A DNA stretch of 64,000 nt from Algoriphagus antarcticus (GTDB lineage Bacteria; Bacteroidota; Bacteroidia; Cytophagales; Cyclobacteriaceae). The stretch lies in assembly GCF_002150685.1 (NCBI RefSeq), contig NZ_MSSW01000010.1, forward strand, positions 1 through 64,000, written 5' to 3'. The position numbers and the translations under genes are program-made. Each line of letters begins with the position of its first letter. Position 1 is the stretch's first letter. Under the pieces are notes generated by a model. That model ran no database searches. It saw only the letters and a list, made by a program, of their open reading frames with translations, and had not been told where the DNA came from. Below are positions 52,889-61,547 of the stretch, one piece after another.

Positions 52889-53500
52889 GTGGATATACAT
52901 CTAGATAATTTTGAAAGCTCTATTAGAAAAATGTTTGTTGAGCGAATAAATCCTGACGTTTGCTATCACAATATTGACCATACTTTATCCATAGTAGATA
53001 AGGTGAGGGAGATCGGAGAATACAATCAATTGGATCAGGATCAGCTGGAGAATTTATTTTTTGCTGGCTGGTTACATGACGTTGGCTATTGGGATGGGGT
53101 GGCGCTGGATCATGAGGAAAGAGGTGCTGATTTTGCACGAATCTTTTTAAAGAGTTTTGGCATAGCTCAAGAAAGAATAGAAGCTATTTGTGGTGCCATA
53201 CTTGCTACCAAAGTCCCGCAGCAACCTATGAATCTTATTGAATCAATAATTTGCGATGCTGATCTTTATCATCTGAGTTCAGATCAATGTTATACTCAAA
53301 CTTTGCTGTTGAAGAAGGAATATGAGCAGCTAAACAACCAGCCTGTGGATCTTTTGGATTGGTTGAGAAACTCTGAGAAATTCATGATAGGTCATCACTA
53401 TCATACAGATTATGCACTCAGGTTTTGTAAGCCAGGAAAGGATGAGAATCTAAAATTTCTTCAGTCGAAAATAGAAGAGCTGGCTAAAGCTGAGATTTGA
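52889..53500 (+). CDS. HD-domain phosphohydrolase-like protein
   Basis: A cytosolic metal-dependent HD-superfamily protein. Likely metal ligands are His in YHNIDHTLSIV (about residues 26-36), the HD pair in FAGWLHDVGYWDG (about 62-74), and Asp in IICDADLYHLSS. No nucleotide- or signal-specific domain is attached, so the substrate is unknown. The start is uncertain. No ATG precedes the domain. GTG 52889 (VDIHLDNFESSIRKMF) gives about 203 residues and the usual N-terminal helix; a TTG at 52814 would add 25 residues from AT-rich DNA. The 52531-52888 stretch otherwise shows no gene. Confidence 0.82.
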   Translation: MDIHLDNFESSIRKMFVERINPDVCYHNIDHTLSIVDKVREIGEYNQLDQDQLENLFFAGWLHDVGYWDGVALDHEERGADFARIFLKSFGIAQERIEAICGAILATKVPQQPMNLIESIICDADLYHLSSDQCYTQTLLLKKEYEQLNNQPVDLLDWLRNSEKFMIGHHYHTDYALRFCKPGKDENLKFLQSKIEELAKAEI

Positions 53501-53505
53501 TTCCC

Positions 53506-54441
53506 TCAATAGCTTAGCCCTTCCAGATATTTTTCGAATCCTTCAGGTTGCAAATAAGGCTGAGTTGGGTTGAAGTGGTTCCAGATCAGATTGGAGATTT
53601 TTCTAGTCAGAACCCATACTTCATTGTCATGATCCCATCTTTGATCCTTATTGTTTTTAGTGAAAATAGCACAGACATAATCTCCCTGTGGCGAATTAAC
53701 CAAAAACACCTCTGATCGAGACGCATCAACCATTCCTTGTTTGCTTGCCACATTGATCCCTGCCGGAATTCCAGCTAAAGCATAATCGGTGTAAAAAGTG
53801 TTGGATAGCAATCGGTACATCTGCTCGGAGGCAGCAGGACTGATTAATTCTTTGTTGTTTAACCTTTCAAGGATATCCGCCATCTCCTTTGGTGTGGTTT
53901 GACCCCAGCCGTATTTTTCCCAGATACTTTCTCTCCCAGGAGTGCGACTGTTTACTCTCGTATTATTATAGCCTAATTGCTCCATTACCTCATTTATTTG
54001 GGCACCTCCACCAGCAAGTGCCTGGTTCCAAAGTGAAGTGGTATTATCAGAATAACTGAGCATAAGGGCAATTAAAGTACTTAGATCAGTTTGGGTAGAA
54101 TCCTTAAAAAACTGCATGATGCCCGATCCGCCATATTTGATTGAATCCCGATAAATAAGTGGCTCTCGGTAATGCAGTTCTCCTTTTTCTATCTTGTCAA
54201 AGACAGCCAAGAGAATGGGAATCTTCACAATACTGGCAGTAGGAAATATGGAGTCTGAATTGATTTCCACCGAAGCACCAGTTTTCAGATTTTTAATGTA
54301 TATCCCGATATCTCCTTGAAAAGACATCGCCAACTCCCTTATAGAGGACTCTAATTGCTTATCAGTTGTTGTCTGAGCAGGTAGTCTAATGGAACATGCT
54401 AGAATGAAAGTCAATAAAATCAGCGTTCTTTTTATTGTCAT
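53506..54441 (-). CDS. Class A beta-lactamase-related serine hydrolase
   Basis: A 311-residue exported protein (signal peptide to about PAQ, residue 23) with the class A beta-lactamase fold. Visible motifs: STxK-type SIVK at 70-73 (Ser70, Lys73), SDN at 131-133, and KQG at 234-236 in the place of KTG. The omega loop is unusual: Glu171 in PGRESIWEKYGWG lacks the ExxLN pattern. It may be a weak beta-lactamase or a peptidoglycan-related hydrolase. It is convergent with the HD gene (five-base gap) and divergent from the two-component system. Confidence 0.85.
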   Translation of the reverse strand: MTIKRTLILLTFILACSIRLPAQTTTDKQLESSIRELAMSFQGDIGIYIKNLKTGASVEINSDSIFPTASIVKIPILLAVFDKIEKGELHYREPLIYRDSIKYGGSGIMQFFKDSTQTDLSTLIALMLSYSDNTTSLWNQALAGGGAQINEVMEQLGYNNTRVNSRTPGRESIWEKYGWGQTTPKEMADILERLNNKELISPAASEQMYRLLSNTFYTDYALAGIPAGINVASKQGMVDASRSEVFLVNSPQGDYVCAIFTKNNKDQRWDHDNEVWVLTRKISNLIWNHFNPTQPYLQPEGFEKYLEGLSY

Positions 54442-54614
54442 AGTTTTTTATAGTTGAAGCCTTAAATATGTGAAATTCTGACGGCAACCAGCAAGTAATA
54501 AGTGCGTTGAATTTGATTTCTTCTATTTTTTAGGCTAGAATAACTACTTGAAAGTCTACCGTGATAGTTTCGTGATGATTAGATTATAACTTGATATATC
54601 ACTTTATTTTTCAG

Positions 54615-55313
54615 ATGAAAAAAGTACTTATAGTAGAAGACGATCCCAACATTAGCCAGTTGATTCACATTCATCTGAAGGATTTGGACTATGAAATAAA
54701 AGTAAGGAATAATGGACTGAAAGGGTTTGAAGAAGCTAATTCCCATCCGTATGATCTGATTATTCTGGATATCATGCTTCCGGAAATGGATGGAATTGCT
54801 ATTTGTCAGCGACTTCGGGCGTTGGATAATTTCACGCCCATTCTCATGATTACTGCCAAGTCAGAGGAAATAGACAAGGTTATTGGACTGGAGTCTGGGG
54901 CAGATGATTACATCACCAAGCCTTTTAAGATCCGGGAATTCATCGCTAGAGTCAAAGCAATTATTCGTCGCCAAGATCAATTTGTTATGCTTGCTGCCAA
55001 AGACGTCAAGTTGATCAAATTTAAGTTCCTGGAAATTGATGAGAAAAAACGAAAAGTTCTGCTGCTCAATAAAAGAGTTGATTTGACACCGAAGGAGTTT
55101 GATTTGCTGGTTTTATTGGCAAAGAATCCTGGGAGAAGTTATTCTCGATCTGAGCTTTTGGAGCTGATTTGGGGCTATGATTTCTCTGGATACGAGCATA
55201 CGGTCAATGCACATATTAACCGCCTTCGTGCGAAAATAGAAGCGGATCCTAACAACCCGATTTATATCCTCACCACTTGGGGAGTTGGATATAGATTTAA
55301 TGATGAATTTTAA
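54615..55313 (+). CDS. OmpR-family response regulator
   Basis: A 232-residue response regulator. The receiver domain (1-120) has the acidic pair in LIVEDDPN, the phosphorylation site Asp52 in LIILDIMLPEMDG and Lys in ADDYITKPFKIREF. The winged-helix DNA-binding domain (about 135-232) has DLTPKEFDLLVLLAKNPG and HTVNAHINRLRAKIE. The start MKKVLIVEDDPN at 54615 is standard; an upstream TTG at 54591 was not used. The histidine kinase follows after nine bases, so they form a two-component operon. Confidence 0.94.
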   Translation: MKKVLIVEDDPNISQLIHIHLKDLDYEIKVRNNGLKGFEEANSHPYDLIILDIMLPEMDGIAICQRLRALDNFTPILMITAKSEEIDKVIGLESGADDYITKPFKIREFIARVKAIIRRQDQFVMLAAKDVKLIKFKFLEIDEKKRKVLLLNKRVDLTPKEFDLLVLLAKNPGRSYSRSELLELIWGYDFSGYEHTVNAHINRLRAKIEADPNNPIYILTTWGVGYRFNDEF

Positions 55314-55322
55314 TCAGCAACT

Positions 55323-56774
55323 ATGAAAAGCCTATTCCTGAGAATTTCCTCAATCTTTATCTTGGTCTTATTGATTGTTGGCTGTTCATACGTTTTTATC
55401 ACGGCAATCACTGCACAGCGATATTTTCAAGAGACTACTCAGCGATTAAATGCCACAGTGGCTGAATACATGATCGAAGAGGTAAACCCATTTGTGAATG
55501 GGGAAGTGAATGAGGCCGCGCTCGGAACAATTATGCATTCAATGATGGCTGTGAATCCCGGAATAGAAGTGTATTTGCTGGATCCGGCAGGTGAGATTCT
55601 GTCCTACGTGGTCTTGGATCAGCTGGTCAAACTCAAACGAGTGGATCTCGCACCGGTAAAAGACTTTATTGCTTCCAAAGGCGATTATTTTGTGATGGGG
55701 GATGATCCTAGGAATCCAGGTGAAAAGTCAGTTTTCTCCGCCACTGCAGTTTATGAGGATGATCAACTACTCGGGTATGTCTATATTATTTTGGCTAGTG
55801 AAAAATATGAAACGATCGCTTCTGGGGTTCTGGGTAGCTATTGGATGCAGCTGACTTTCAACTCTATTTTGATCACATTGGTAGTGGCTTTATTGATTGG
55901 TTTAGTCTTGATCGCTTGGTTGACGAGGCATCTGCGTGCGATTGTCAAAACTGTGGAGCGATTCAAAGATGGAGATCTGAATGCACGCGTTCCTGATTAC
56001 AAGACTGACTCTGAGTTTGCTGTATTAGGAGATACATTCAATCACATGGCGGATAGAATTCTTGACAATATCGAGGAGCTCAAAAAAGCAGATAATCTCA
56101 GAAGGGAATTGATCGCCAATGTGTCGCATGATCTTCGAAATCCTCTTGCGATTATCAATGGCTACATAGAAACATTGCAGATCAAAGGTGATAGACTGAG
56201 TAAACAAGATCAGGATAAATACCTTCGGATCATTTCTGATTCTACAGATAAGCTAACGAAACTGGTTGCAGATCTCTTTGACCTTTCCAAACTCGAATCA
56301 GGCCAAATGCATGTGAAGCTGGAGCACCTTAAAGTTCAAGAACTGCTCTTCGATTCCGCTTTGAAGTACGAATTGCTCGCGCAAACAAAAGGTATTCAGA
56401 TCACATCTCAGATTTGCCAAAATTTGCCAATCGTCAAGGCAGACCTTTCTCTAATCGATCGGGTTATCCAAAATTTGCTGGATAATGCTGTAAAGTATAC
56501 GCCTCATGAAGGACAAATTCTCATAGATGCCTGTGCAGCTGATCATGGAGGTGTAAATATTAAAATTCGTAATTCGGGTAGTGGAATTCCGCAAGCTGAG
56601 TTGAATTCACTTTTCGATCGGTACTATATGGTCGATAAGGACCAACAGGGCGTTCAGGGTTCAGGATTAGGGCTTGCCATTGTGAAGCATATACTTGAAA
56701 TACATGGCAGCGAAATCAAGATCCATTCGGACTCCGAAAGCTATACCGAATTTGAGTTTGATTTGACGAATTGA
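55323..56774 (+). CDS. Membrane sensor histidine kinase
   Basis: A 483-residue kinase partnered with the response regulator upstream. Helix 1 (about 9-30), an extracytoplasmic sensor (31-178, no recognised fold), helix 2 (about 183-207), then a HAMP domain (to about 255, with FKDGDLNARVPDYKTDSEFA), HisKA with the phosphorylated His269 in ANVSHDLRNPLAIINGYIE, and the ATPase domain with N box DRVIQNLLDNAVKYTP and GSGLGLAIVKHILEIHGSE. The signal is unknown. The divergently transcribed beta-lactamase-like gene may be a target, by position only. Confidence 0.94.
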   Translation: MKSLFLRISSIFILVLLIVGCSYVFITAITAQRYFQETTQRLNATVAEYMIEEVNPFVNGEVNEAALGTIMHSMMAVNPGIEVYLLDPAGEILSYVVLDQLVKLKRVDLAPVKDFIASKGDYFVMGDDPRNPGEKSVFSATAVYEDDQLLGYVYIILASEKYETIASGVLGSYWMQLTFNSILITLVVALLIGLVLIAWLTRHLRAIVKTVERFKDGDLNARVPDYKTDSEFAVLGDTFNHMADRILDNIEELKKADNLRRELIANVSHDLRNPLAIINGYIETLQIKGDRLSKQDQDKYLRIISDSTDKLTKLVADLFDLSKLESGQMHVKLEHLKVQELLFDSALKYELLAQTKGIQITSQICQNLPIVKADLSLIDRVIQNLLDNAVKYTPHEGQILIDACAADHGGVNIKIRNSGSGIPQAELNSLFDRYYMVDKDQQGVQGSGLGLAIVKHILEIHGSEIKIHSDSESYTEFEFDLTN

Positions 56775-57185
56775 TTGGCTGTTAAATTTCTAGGTCACTT
56801 TTTCAAAAAGGTTTCTCTTTTTTTTCAGAAAGGTTATTAAGCTCAATGTTTGCAAAGGCTTCGTCAAGGAACTCAAAGTAAATGTTAAATAATGCTTATT
56901 TACAAGAAAAAAAATGACATTTACTTTCCAGTTAGCAGACAATTTTTAAAGGAATTGAATCTCCGCTTTCTTTAAGATCAGCGAAAATCTACGGGTGATA
57001 AAAAAAGAGTTTTAACAAACCTGAAGGCTGCCAAAGGCGGGCAAGACCCGCCACAACGTGGCAGGTCGATACGCCCAAATATTGACCGATGACTACGGGA
57101 TGACCCCAACTATATTTTAATTTTTTTACGTACTGGCAATGAAGCGAATAATCTTATCTGCTTTTTATCTAAGCTATCAGGAGTA
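56775..57185. repeat. Intergenic region with paired GC-rich hairpins
   Basis: The gene-free 410 bases hold a compact element near 57020-57078: GGCGGG-CAAGA-CCCGCC (57037-57053) overlaps GCCAC-AAC-GTGGC (57051-57063). The two alternative stems share GCC. It resembles the AAGGCGGGCA stretch at 17600. It may be a dispersed repeat or a structured RNA; no function can be assigned. Confidence 0.45.
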
Positions 57186-57644
57186 TCAATTCAATGGTGC
57201 AAAACCAAAAGGAATTGCTGCTGCACCGCACCAGATAATGCCATGTGTGAACTTGGCATCAGGAGCTCCTGAAATCGGGAAAAAATGCTCTCCAGCTTTT
57301 CCAACGATAGACACCAATTGGAATGATCCCGAAGTAGCTAACTGAAGTTTATCCGAAGTGGATAAGTAAACGGTAACAGTACCTGTACTAAACTTGGTTG
57401 TAAACTCATCTGTCAGACGGACGAAGTATTTACCTTCTGCATTGGTGACCACTTGCACCATTCCTTTGGTATTGGTGCTGCTTTGTGCGGTGAGTGTTCC
57501 TGTTTTCAATACAGTAACAGGACCAGTTACCGGGACTTCACTTACTGGTTTCATTTTGTCAGCATCTGCCATCGATCCGCTGTCGCAGCTAGTAAGGATT
57601 ACTGCTACAATAAGCGATAGGCCTAGGTTAAAGAGATTTTTCAT
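57186..57644 (-). CDS. DM13-domain lipoprotein (second copy)
   Basis: A 152-residue lipoprotein (IVAVILTSC, Cys20). Its C-terminal domain matches DM13: VRLTDEFTTKFSTGTVTVYL, then AGEHFF and KFTHGIIWCGAAAIPFGFAP with the conserved Cys. DM13 domains in other proteins accompany DOMON/cytochrome parts and are thought to take part in redox processes. It is the last gene of a four-gene operon, five bases after the Crp/Fnr gene. It is a paralogue of the first gene (59183). The start at 57644 is set by the lipoprotein signal. Confidence 0.82.
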   Translation of the reverse strand: MKNLFNLGLSLIVAVILTSCDSGSMADADKMKPVSEVPVTGPVTVLKTGTLTAQSSTNTKGMVQVVTNAEGKYFVRLTDEFTTKFSTGTVTVYLSTSDKLQLATSGSFQLVSIVGKAGEHFFPISGAPDAKFTHGIIWCGAAAIPFGFAPLN

Positions 57645-57648
57645 GATT

Positions 57649-58278
57649 TTATGAATTAAAGTTTGCAAGATTTCTAAATAAGATTCGATTTCTAGAGTAA
57701 GTAATTACTCCATTTTTTTTCAACGATGAAAGTGTCTTAGTTACTGTTTGGCGACTGGAATCGGTTAGCATGGCTAGTTCTTCGTGTGTAAGGTTTAGTT
57801 TCAATAAGGTCTCATCTCCAAAGCGTTTACCTAATTTTTGCGCCAGCTCCTTCAAAGTGAATTTTATTCTTCCCTCGGCATCCATCCAATTTAATCGCTC
57901 TAGTCTTTTTGTGATTTCTAAATTATAATTTAAAAGCTTATGGTGTAATTCAAGACCAATGACTGATTCTTGAAAATTTTGATTTGATATTTTTTGAATC
58001 ATTGTTTCGTCTTCTATAGCTGTCGCGAAGGAGTTATTTCTTTTGAATTCCGATAAATTCGATTCACCCTCTCCGAATATCTCTCCAGGACTGATTATTT
58101 TCAGGATGGATTGAGCACCATTTGGAAGTGTTTTTTGAAGTTTGACACTGCCATTTTTGACCAGATAAAAGCCTTCAGAAACCTCACCTTGGCGATAGAT
58201 GTTTCCTCGCTTTGGATAGTTTTTGAAACGGGGGAAAGCGATCTGAGTTGCTTCCCAATTTGTAGTTAAAGTAAGCAT
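57649..58278 (-). CDS. Crp/Fnr-family transcription regulator
   Basis: A 209-residue regulator. The cyclic-nucleotide-binding fold (about 20-115) has YRQGEVSEGFYLVKNGSVKL and SPGEIFGEGE, and the C-terminal helix-turn-helix (about 160-200) has THEELAMLTDSSRQTVTKTL, then KKNGVITYSRNRILFRN. No N-terminal cysteine cluster is seen, so it is probably not an oxygen-sensing FeS Fnr; the effector is unknown. It is the third gene of the DM13 operon, three bases after the barrel gene and four before the second DM13 gene, so it may regulate this operon. Confidence 0.92.
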   Translation of the reverse strand: MLTLTTNWEATQIAFPRFKNYPKRGNIYRQGEVSEGFYLVKNGSVKLQKTLPNGAQSILKIISPGEIFGEGESNLSEFKRNNSFATAIEDETMIQKISNQNFQESVIGLELHHKLLNYNLEITKRLERLNWMDAEGRIKFTLKELAQKLGKRFGDETLLKLNLTHEELAMLTDSSRQTVTKTLSSLKKNGVITYSRNRILFRNLANFNS

Positions 58279-58281
58279 CGT

Positions 58282-59181
58282 TTATTTTCTTTCGTAGTAC
58301 ACACCGACACTGACCACCCCTGCCGAATACAGGTTTTTCCGGTCAAAAATCAGGTCATTAAAATTCCGATAGTTTATGCTCAAGTTGATCTTCTTGTAAA
58401 CCGGCACACTTGCTCCAAAACTGAAGCTGGTATATTCAGTACCATCCCCACGCACAAAGTCAGTAGCAATCAATAAATCTCCGCCTACTGTTGCTAGTGC
58501 ATTCAGACGGGCATTTACCCATACCTTTTGTGCAATATGGTAGCCGATTTCAGCACCTAAGGCAAATTGATCGCTGAATTGGACACCATCGTACTGTGTT
58601 CGCATATTGTATGAGGCGAAGATTGTTCCGTAGAAAGGTGCATTTGGTAAGGCAAAAGAGGAGGCAAGTGTAGACCAAACATTAAACTCTCCGTCACCCG
58701 AGGGAAGATTGATCTGCTCAAAGTCATTGATTGTACTTTTCGCAAAGTTGTTAGCTTTCCCAATCGGTAATTCCGGTGCAATTGAAATGCTCAATGGCAA
58801 GTATTTTTTCAAAATCGAATGCTTGAATTCTAGTCTCAAATCTCCTAAACCACTCACTCTTTCAGTGGTTTCAAAACCATTCCAGGTTTGAAGCGGAAGA
58901 TTTGCGATGATTGTAAATCGATCGGTCACGCCGTATTCACCATAAAACACCAAGGATTGCTGCGAAAATTGATTCGTTTCCAACAGCTCACCACCTAAGG
59001 TGTAATAATCATTGGAATTCATCGATTGAAAGCTTAGCTGGTAAAAGCCCTCTTTCTTTCCCTTGGTCCAGCCACTTTGCGCAGCCGCCTCTGAAGGAAG
59101 TAAAAAACTCAACCCAAGACAAAACGCCAAGGGAAGAGCGGTGAAAAAACAACCAGTTCCAAATTTGTTGAAATGAGGCAT
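58282..59181 (-). CDS. Outer-membrane beta-barrel protein of unknown function
   Basis: A 299-residue exported protein with a signal peptide (about 1-34, cleavage near AAAQS) and an alternating amphipathic pattern to the end (ending VSVGVYYERK), consistent with an outer-membrane barrel. It recalls the MetA-pathway/transporter-like barrels (FTIIANLPLQTWNGFE, then SGLGDLRLEFKH, PIGKANNF and FGASVPVYKKINLSINYRNF). No named family is certain. It lies between a DM13 lipoprotein gene (one-base gap) and the Crp/Fnr gene. The start at 59181 is chosen because it begins right after the upstream stop codon. Confidence 0.78.
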   Translation of the reverse strand: MPHFNKFGTGCFFTALPLAFCLGLSFLLPSEAAAQSGWTKGKKEGFYQLSFQSMNSNDYYTLGGELLETNQFSQQSLVFYGEYGVTDRFTIIANLPLQTWNGFETTERVSGLGDLRLEFKHSILKKYLPLSISIAPELPIGKANNFAKSTINDFEQINLPSGDGEFNVWSTLASSFALPNAPFYGTIFASYNMRTQYDGVQFSDQFALGAEIGYHIAQKVWVNARLNALATVGGDLLIATDFVRGDGTEYTSFSFGASVPVYKKINLSINYRNFNDLIFDRKNLYSAGVVSVGVYYERK

Positions 59182-59182
59182 G

Positions 59183-59632
59183 TTATCGGAGTTGCGCATT
59201 TCCAAAAGGAATTCCTACAGCTCCACACCATAAAATCACGTGAGTGTATTTAGCGGTGCTTGTTCCTGCTGGAATGGCAAAGAAATTTTCGCCTGCTGCT
59301 CTAACTGGCCCAAGAGCAAATAAGTTTGGACTACCTGTAGATGGACTTGCTACAAAAGTGTCTGAGGTTGAGAGGAATACAGTGACAGTTCCGGTCCCCA
59401 ATTTAGTATTAAATGCTTGATTGAACTGGAGAAATTCCTTCCCTTGAGAGTCTGTACCTATCCCGGCAGTCCCCGTAGATCCAGAATTATTTTGATCCAT
59501 AAAACTACCCATTCGCAATACATTGAGCGCTCCTGTAGGTCTTGTGGGATCGATTGTCACTGGATCGGTATCATCGGTGCAACTTACTAAGCCTAAAAAG
59601 GCTACATAGAATAATAGAATAATTTTTTTCAT
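59183..59632 (-). CDS. DM13-domain lipoprotein (first copy)
   Basis: A 149-residue lipoprotein (AFLGLVSC, Cys18) and the first gene of the four-gene operon. The domain at about 45-149 has FLQFNQAFNTKLGTGTVTVF, LSTSD, AGENFF and KYTHVILWCGAVGIPFGNAQ. It shares the GTVTVxLSTSD and WCGAxxIPFG blocks with the copy at 57186, so the two arose by duplication. DM13 proteins are thought to be redox-related, with the conserved Cys as a candidate. The start at 59632 is set by the lipoprotein signal. The shared intergenic region 59633-59749 faces a divergent small gene. Confidence 0.82.
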   Translation of the reverse strand: MKKIILLFYVAFLGLVSCTDDTDPVTIDPTRPTGALNVLRMGSFMDQNNSGSTGTAGIGTDSQGKEFLQFNQAFNTKLGTGTVTVFLSTSDTFVASPSTGSPNLFALGPVRAAGENFFAIPAGTSTAKYTHVILWCGAVGIPFGNAQLR

Positions 59633-59749
59633 GATTTTATTGGTTTTTGTTTTAGACAAATTTGGGCTTAGGATATCACGAAAAAGTCACGAAATGTTAA
59701 ACCTTTATGAGAAGATGAGTTTATTTTAAAAATCTTAAAAGTGAAACCT

Positions 59750-60043
59750 ATGGAAAGCAAAAAGGAACTTATAGAGCGATTTTTGGCAACCGATCCAAAA
59801 ACTTTTCAAGGGCAAACAGAATTATTGGCACTTTGGTATGACGGGAATGGAGATTGGGAAAAGGCTCATGATCAGGTGGATGGTCTGGATGGTAAAGACG
59901 CTGCCAGGATACATGCTTACCTACACAGAAAGGAAGATGATCAGTGGAATGCAGATTATTGGTATAGAAGAGCAGGTGAAGGAAGACCTGATTTTACCCT
60001 AGAGGAGGAATGGGTCGATTTGCTTGGTCGGTATTTGAAATAA
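59750..60043 (+). CDS. Small conserved protein, about 97 residues, function unknown
   Basis: A cytosolic protein starting MESKKELIERFLATDPKTF (a GTG three codons upstream is also possible). The middle and end, WYDGNGDWEKAHDQVDGLDG then AARIHAYLHRKEDDQWNADY and WYRRAGEGRPDF, recall a conserved bacterial family of short proteins rich in Trp/His that I know only as hypothetical. No motif tells its function. It is divergent from the DM13 operon and 45 bases before a DUF4174 gene. Confidence 0.75.
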   Translation: MESKKELIERFLATDPKTFQGQTELLALWYDGNGDWEKAHDQVDGLDGKDAARIHAYLHRKEDDQWNADYWYRRAGEGRPDFTLEEEWVDLLGRYLK

Positions 60044-60088
60044 TAGAAGAAAGTCATAACCAAATGGAATAGTGATAGTTATATTCAT

Positions 60089-60499
60089 ATGAAGTCATCC
60101 ATCTTACTTGCATACCTCTTTTTTATGATACCTCAGACAAGTAAAACTCTTGAAGACTTTCGGTGGAAAAACCGTTTGGTAATCATGAATTTTGAAAATC
60201 TTACATTAGACTCCCTTTTGGCGGGTTCCGAAAAGAAAATTGCGGAAAGGAAGCTTTTATTCGTGGGGTTTAAGAATGATAAATTTATTAAAACCTCCGG
60301 GGAAGATCAGATTGATCCAGCTGGATTTTTGAAAGTCCTTTCTCAAACTCGCCCTAATGCTGAATGGGTGCTTATAGGTCTAGACGGTGGAGTGAAAGCT
60401 ACCGGAAACTATCAGGATTTTTCATTGCAAAAAATATACACACTGATCGATCAAATGCCTATGCGGCAATCAGAAATTGATCAAGACAACAGAGACTGA
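60089..60499 (+). CDS. DUF4174 domain protein
   Basis: A 136-residue protein with a short hydrophobic N-terminus (MKSSILLAYLFFMIPQTS), probably a signal peptide. The rest matches DUF4174, a thioredoxin-like family without clear redox cysteines: FRWKNRLVIMNFEN near residue 24, then EWVLIGLDGGVKATGN, and the signature IDQMPMRQSEIDQ at the C-terminus. Cellular role unknown. It follows the small gene at 59750 in the same direction. Confidence 0.85.
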   Translation: MKSSILLAYLFFMIPQTSKTLEDFRWKNRLVIMNFENLTLDSLLAGSEKKIAERKLLFVGFKNDKFIKTSGEDQIDPAGFLKVLSQTRPNAEWVLIGLDGGVKATGNYQDFSLQKIYTLIDQMPMRQSEIDQDNRD

Positions 60500-60605
60500 A
60501 ACACGGAATGTCTGCTTTTTGATATGATAAATACCCTGTATAGGGTATGTTTTTCTATAGTATTCGTTGGTATTTTTGAGGTGTTAAAAAAACACAACAA
60601 TATTC

Positions 60606-60842
60606 ATGAAATTCTTTTACCTCTCTTCCATTCCCAATGACAATGGGCAGCATGAAGTACACGACCGCGAATGTGAGTTTATTCCTGATCCCTATGATCG
60701 GGATTACATAGGCCCTTATAACACATGTATAGAAGCGCTCAGAAAAGCCACGACTATGAAAAAGGAAGTTGGCTTGTGTAAGAATTGCTGTAGTTCAACG
60801 GCGCATGCAATCATTTCTAATCTAAATGATAGAAAAGGGTGA
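60606..60842 (+). CDS. Small Cys/His-rich protein, function unknown
   Basis: A 78-residue protein starting MKFFYLSSIPNDNGQHEVHD. Cys24 in RECEFIPDP and the later CKNCCSS cluster, with several His, could bind metal. ATG 60606 begins a clean frame and a terminator lies 70 bases past the stop codon, so it is probably a real gene. I recognise this type only as a conserved hypothetical protein of Bacteroidota and do not assign a function. Confidence 0.7.
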   Translation: MKFFYLSSIPNDNGQHEVHDRECEFIPDPYDRDYIGPYNTCIEALRKATTMKKEVGLCKNCCSSTAHAIISNLNDRKG

Positions 60843-60913
60843 TTTTTCAGATAGTAAGTTTTCTAAAGTTTTTTACCTGATCTTTCAATCAAATCTGTTT
60901 GTTGAAGGACATG

Positions 60914-60951
60914 CACCCCAGAGAGTTTTAAATCGAATGGGGTTTTTGTTT
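60914..60951 (+). terminator. Intrinsic terminator after the small Cys-rich gene
   Basis: ACCCCA pairs with TGGGGT across a 17-base loop, followed by TTTTGTTTTC. It lies between convergent genes. Confidence 0.6.
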
Positions 60952-60971
60952 TCATTCGGGAAATGCTGGAA

Positions 60972-61430
60972 TCAATAAGCCTCTAATCCAGCCGCTGCCA
61001 CCACACCGTCCTGCGCCGAACTTGCACCGGAAATACCAATTGCTCCGACGATTATTCCATCTTTGAAAATAGGAAGACCACCTTCTATTGCCACAGCGTT
61101 TGGTAAGGTGGCTATTCTCGCACCACCTTCGCCTTTCATCATATCCTCAAAGACTTTAGTCGGACGTTTGAAGTAAACAGAAGTTTTCGCTTTGCCAAGA
61201 GCGACATCAATGCTGCCTATCTGTACGCCGTCCATTTTGCGAAGCGAGATGATATGTCCACCGGCATCAAGCACCACGATTACCATATTCCAACCTTCAG
61301 CCTTGGACTTGACTTCTGCAGCATCCGAGATGCGAGTAGCATCCTCTAGACTAAGATAGGGCTGCATATTGTTTTGGGCTTGGATGCAGAATGGCGCAAA
61401 GAGAAGAATAAGGAATAGTAGCTTTTTCAT
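60972..61430 (-). CDS. GlcG/HbpS-family heme-binding-like protein, secreted
   Basis: A 152-residue protein with a signal peptide (MKKLLFLILLFAPFCIQAQ). The remainder is the GlcG/HbpS (DUF336) domain: WNMVIVVLDAGGHIISLRKM near 48, IDVALGKAKTSVYFKRPT, and GGLPIFKDGIIVGAIGISGA, then SAQDGVVAAAG at the end. HbpS-like proteins bind heme or act with oxidative-stress sensors; GlcG is linked to glycolate use. Here no such neighbour exists, so only the fold is assigned. It is a single gene, convergent with the small Cys-rich gene. Confidence 0.88.
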   Translation of the reverse strand: MKKLLFLILLFAPFCIQAQNNMQPYLSLEDATRISDAAEVKSKAEGWNMVIVVLDAGGHIISLRKMDGVQIGSIDVALGKAKTSVYFKRPTKVFEDMMKGEGGARIATLPNAVAIEGGLPIFKDGIIVGAIGISGASSAQDGVVAAAGLEAY

Positions 61431-61547
61431 TTGGAGGTAATTTTAGGATAGATTTAATACATGACTGAATTTAATAATTTTTTGGAGGTATAGATGAAAG
61501 CATTATCTTGATCAGTATATTAATTTCAAATCCTTAACCTACAACCT

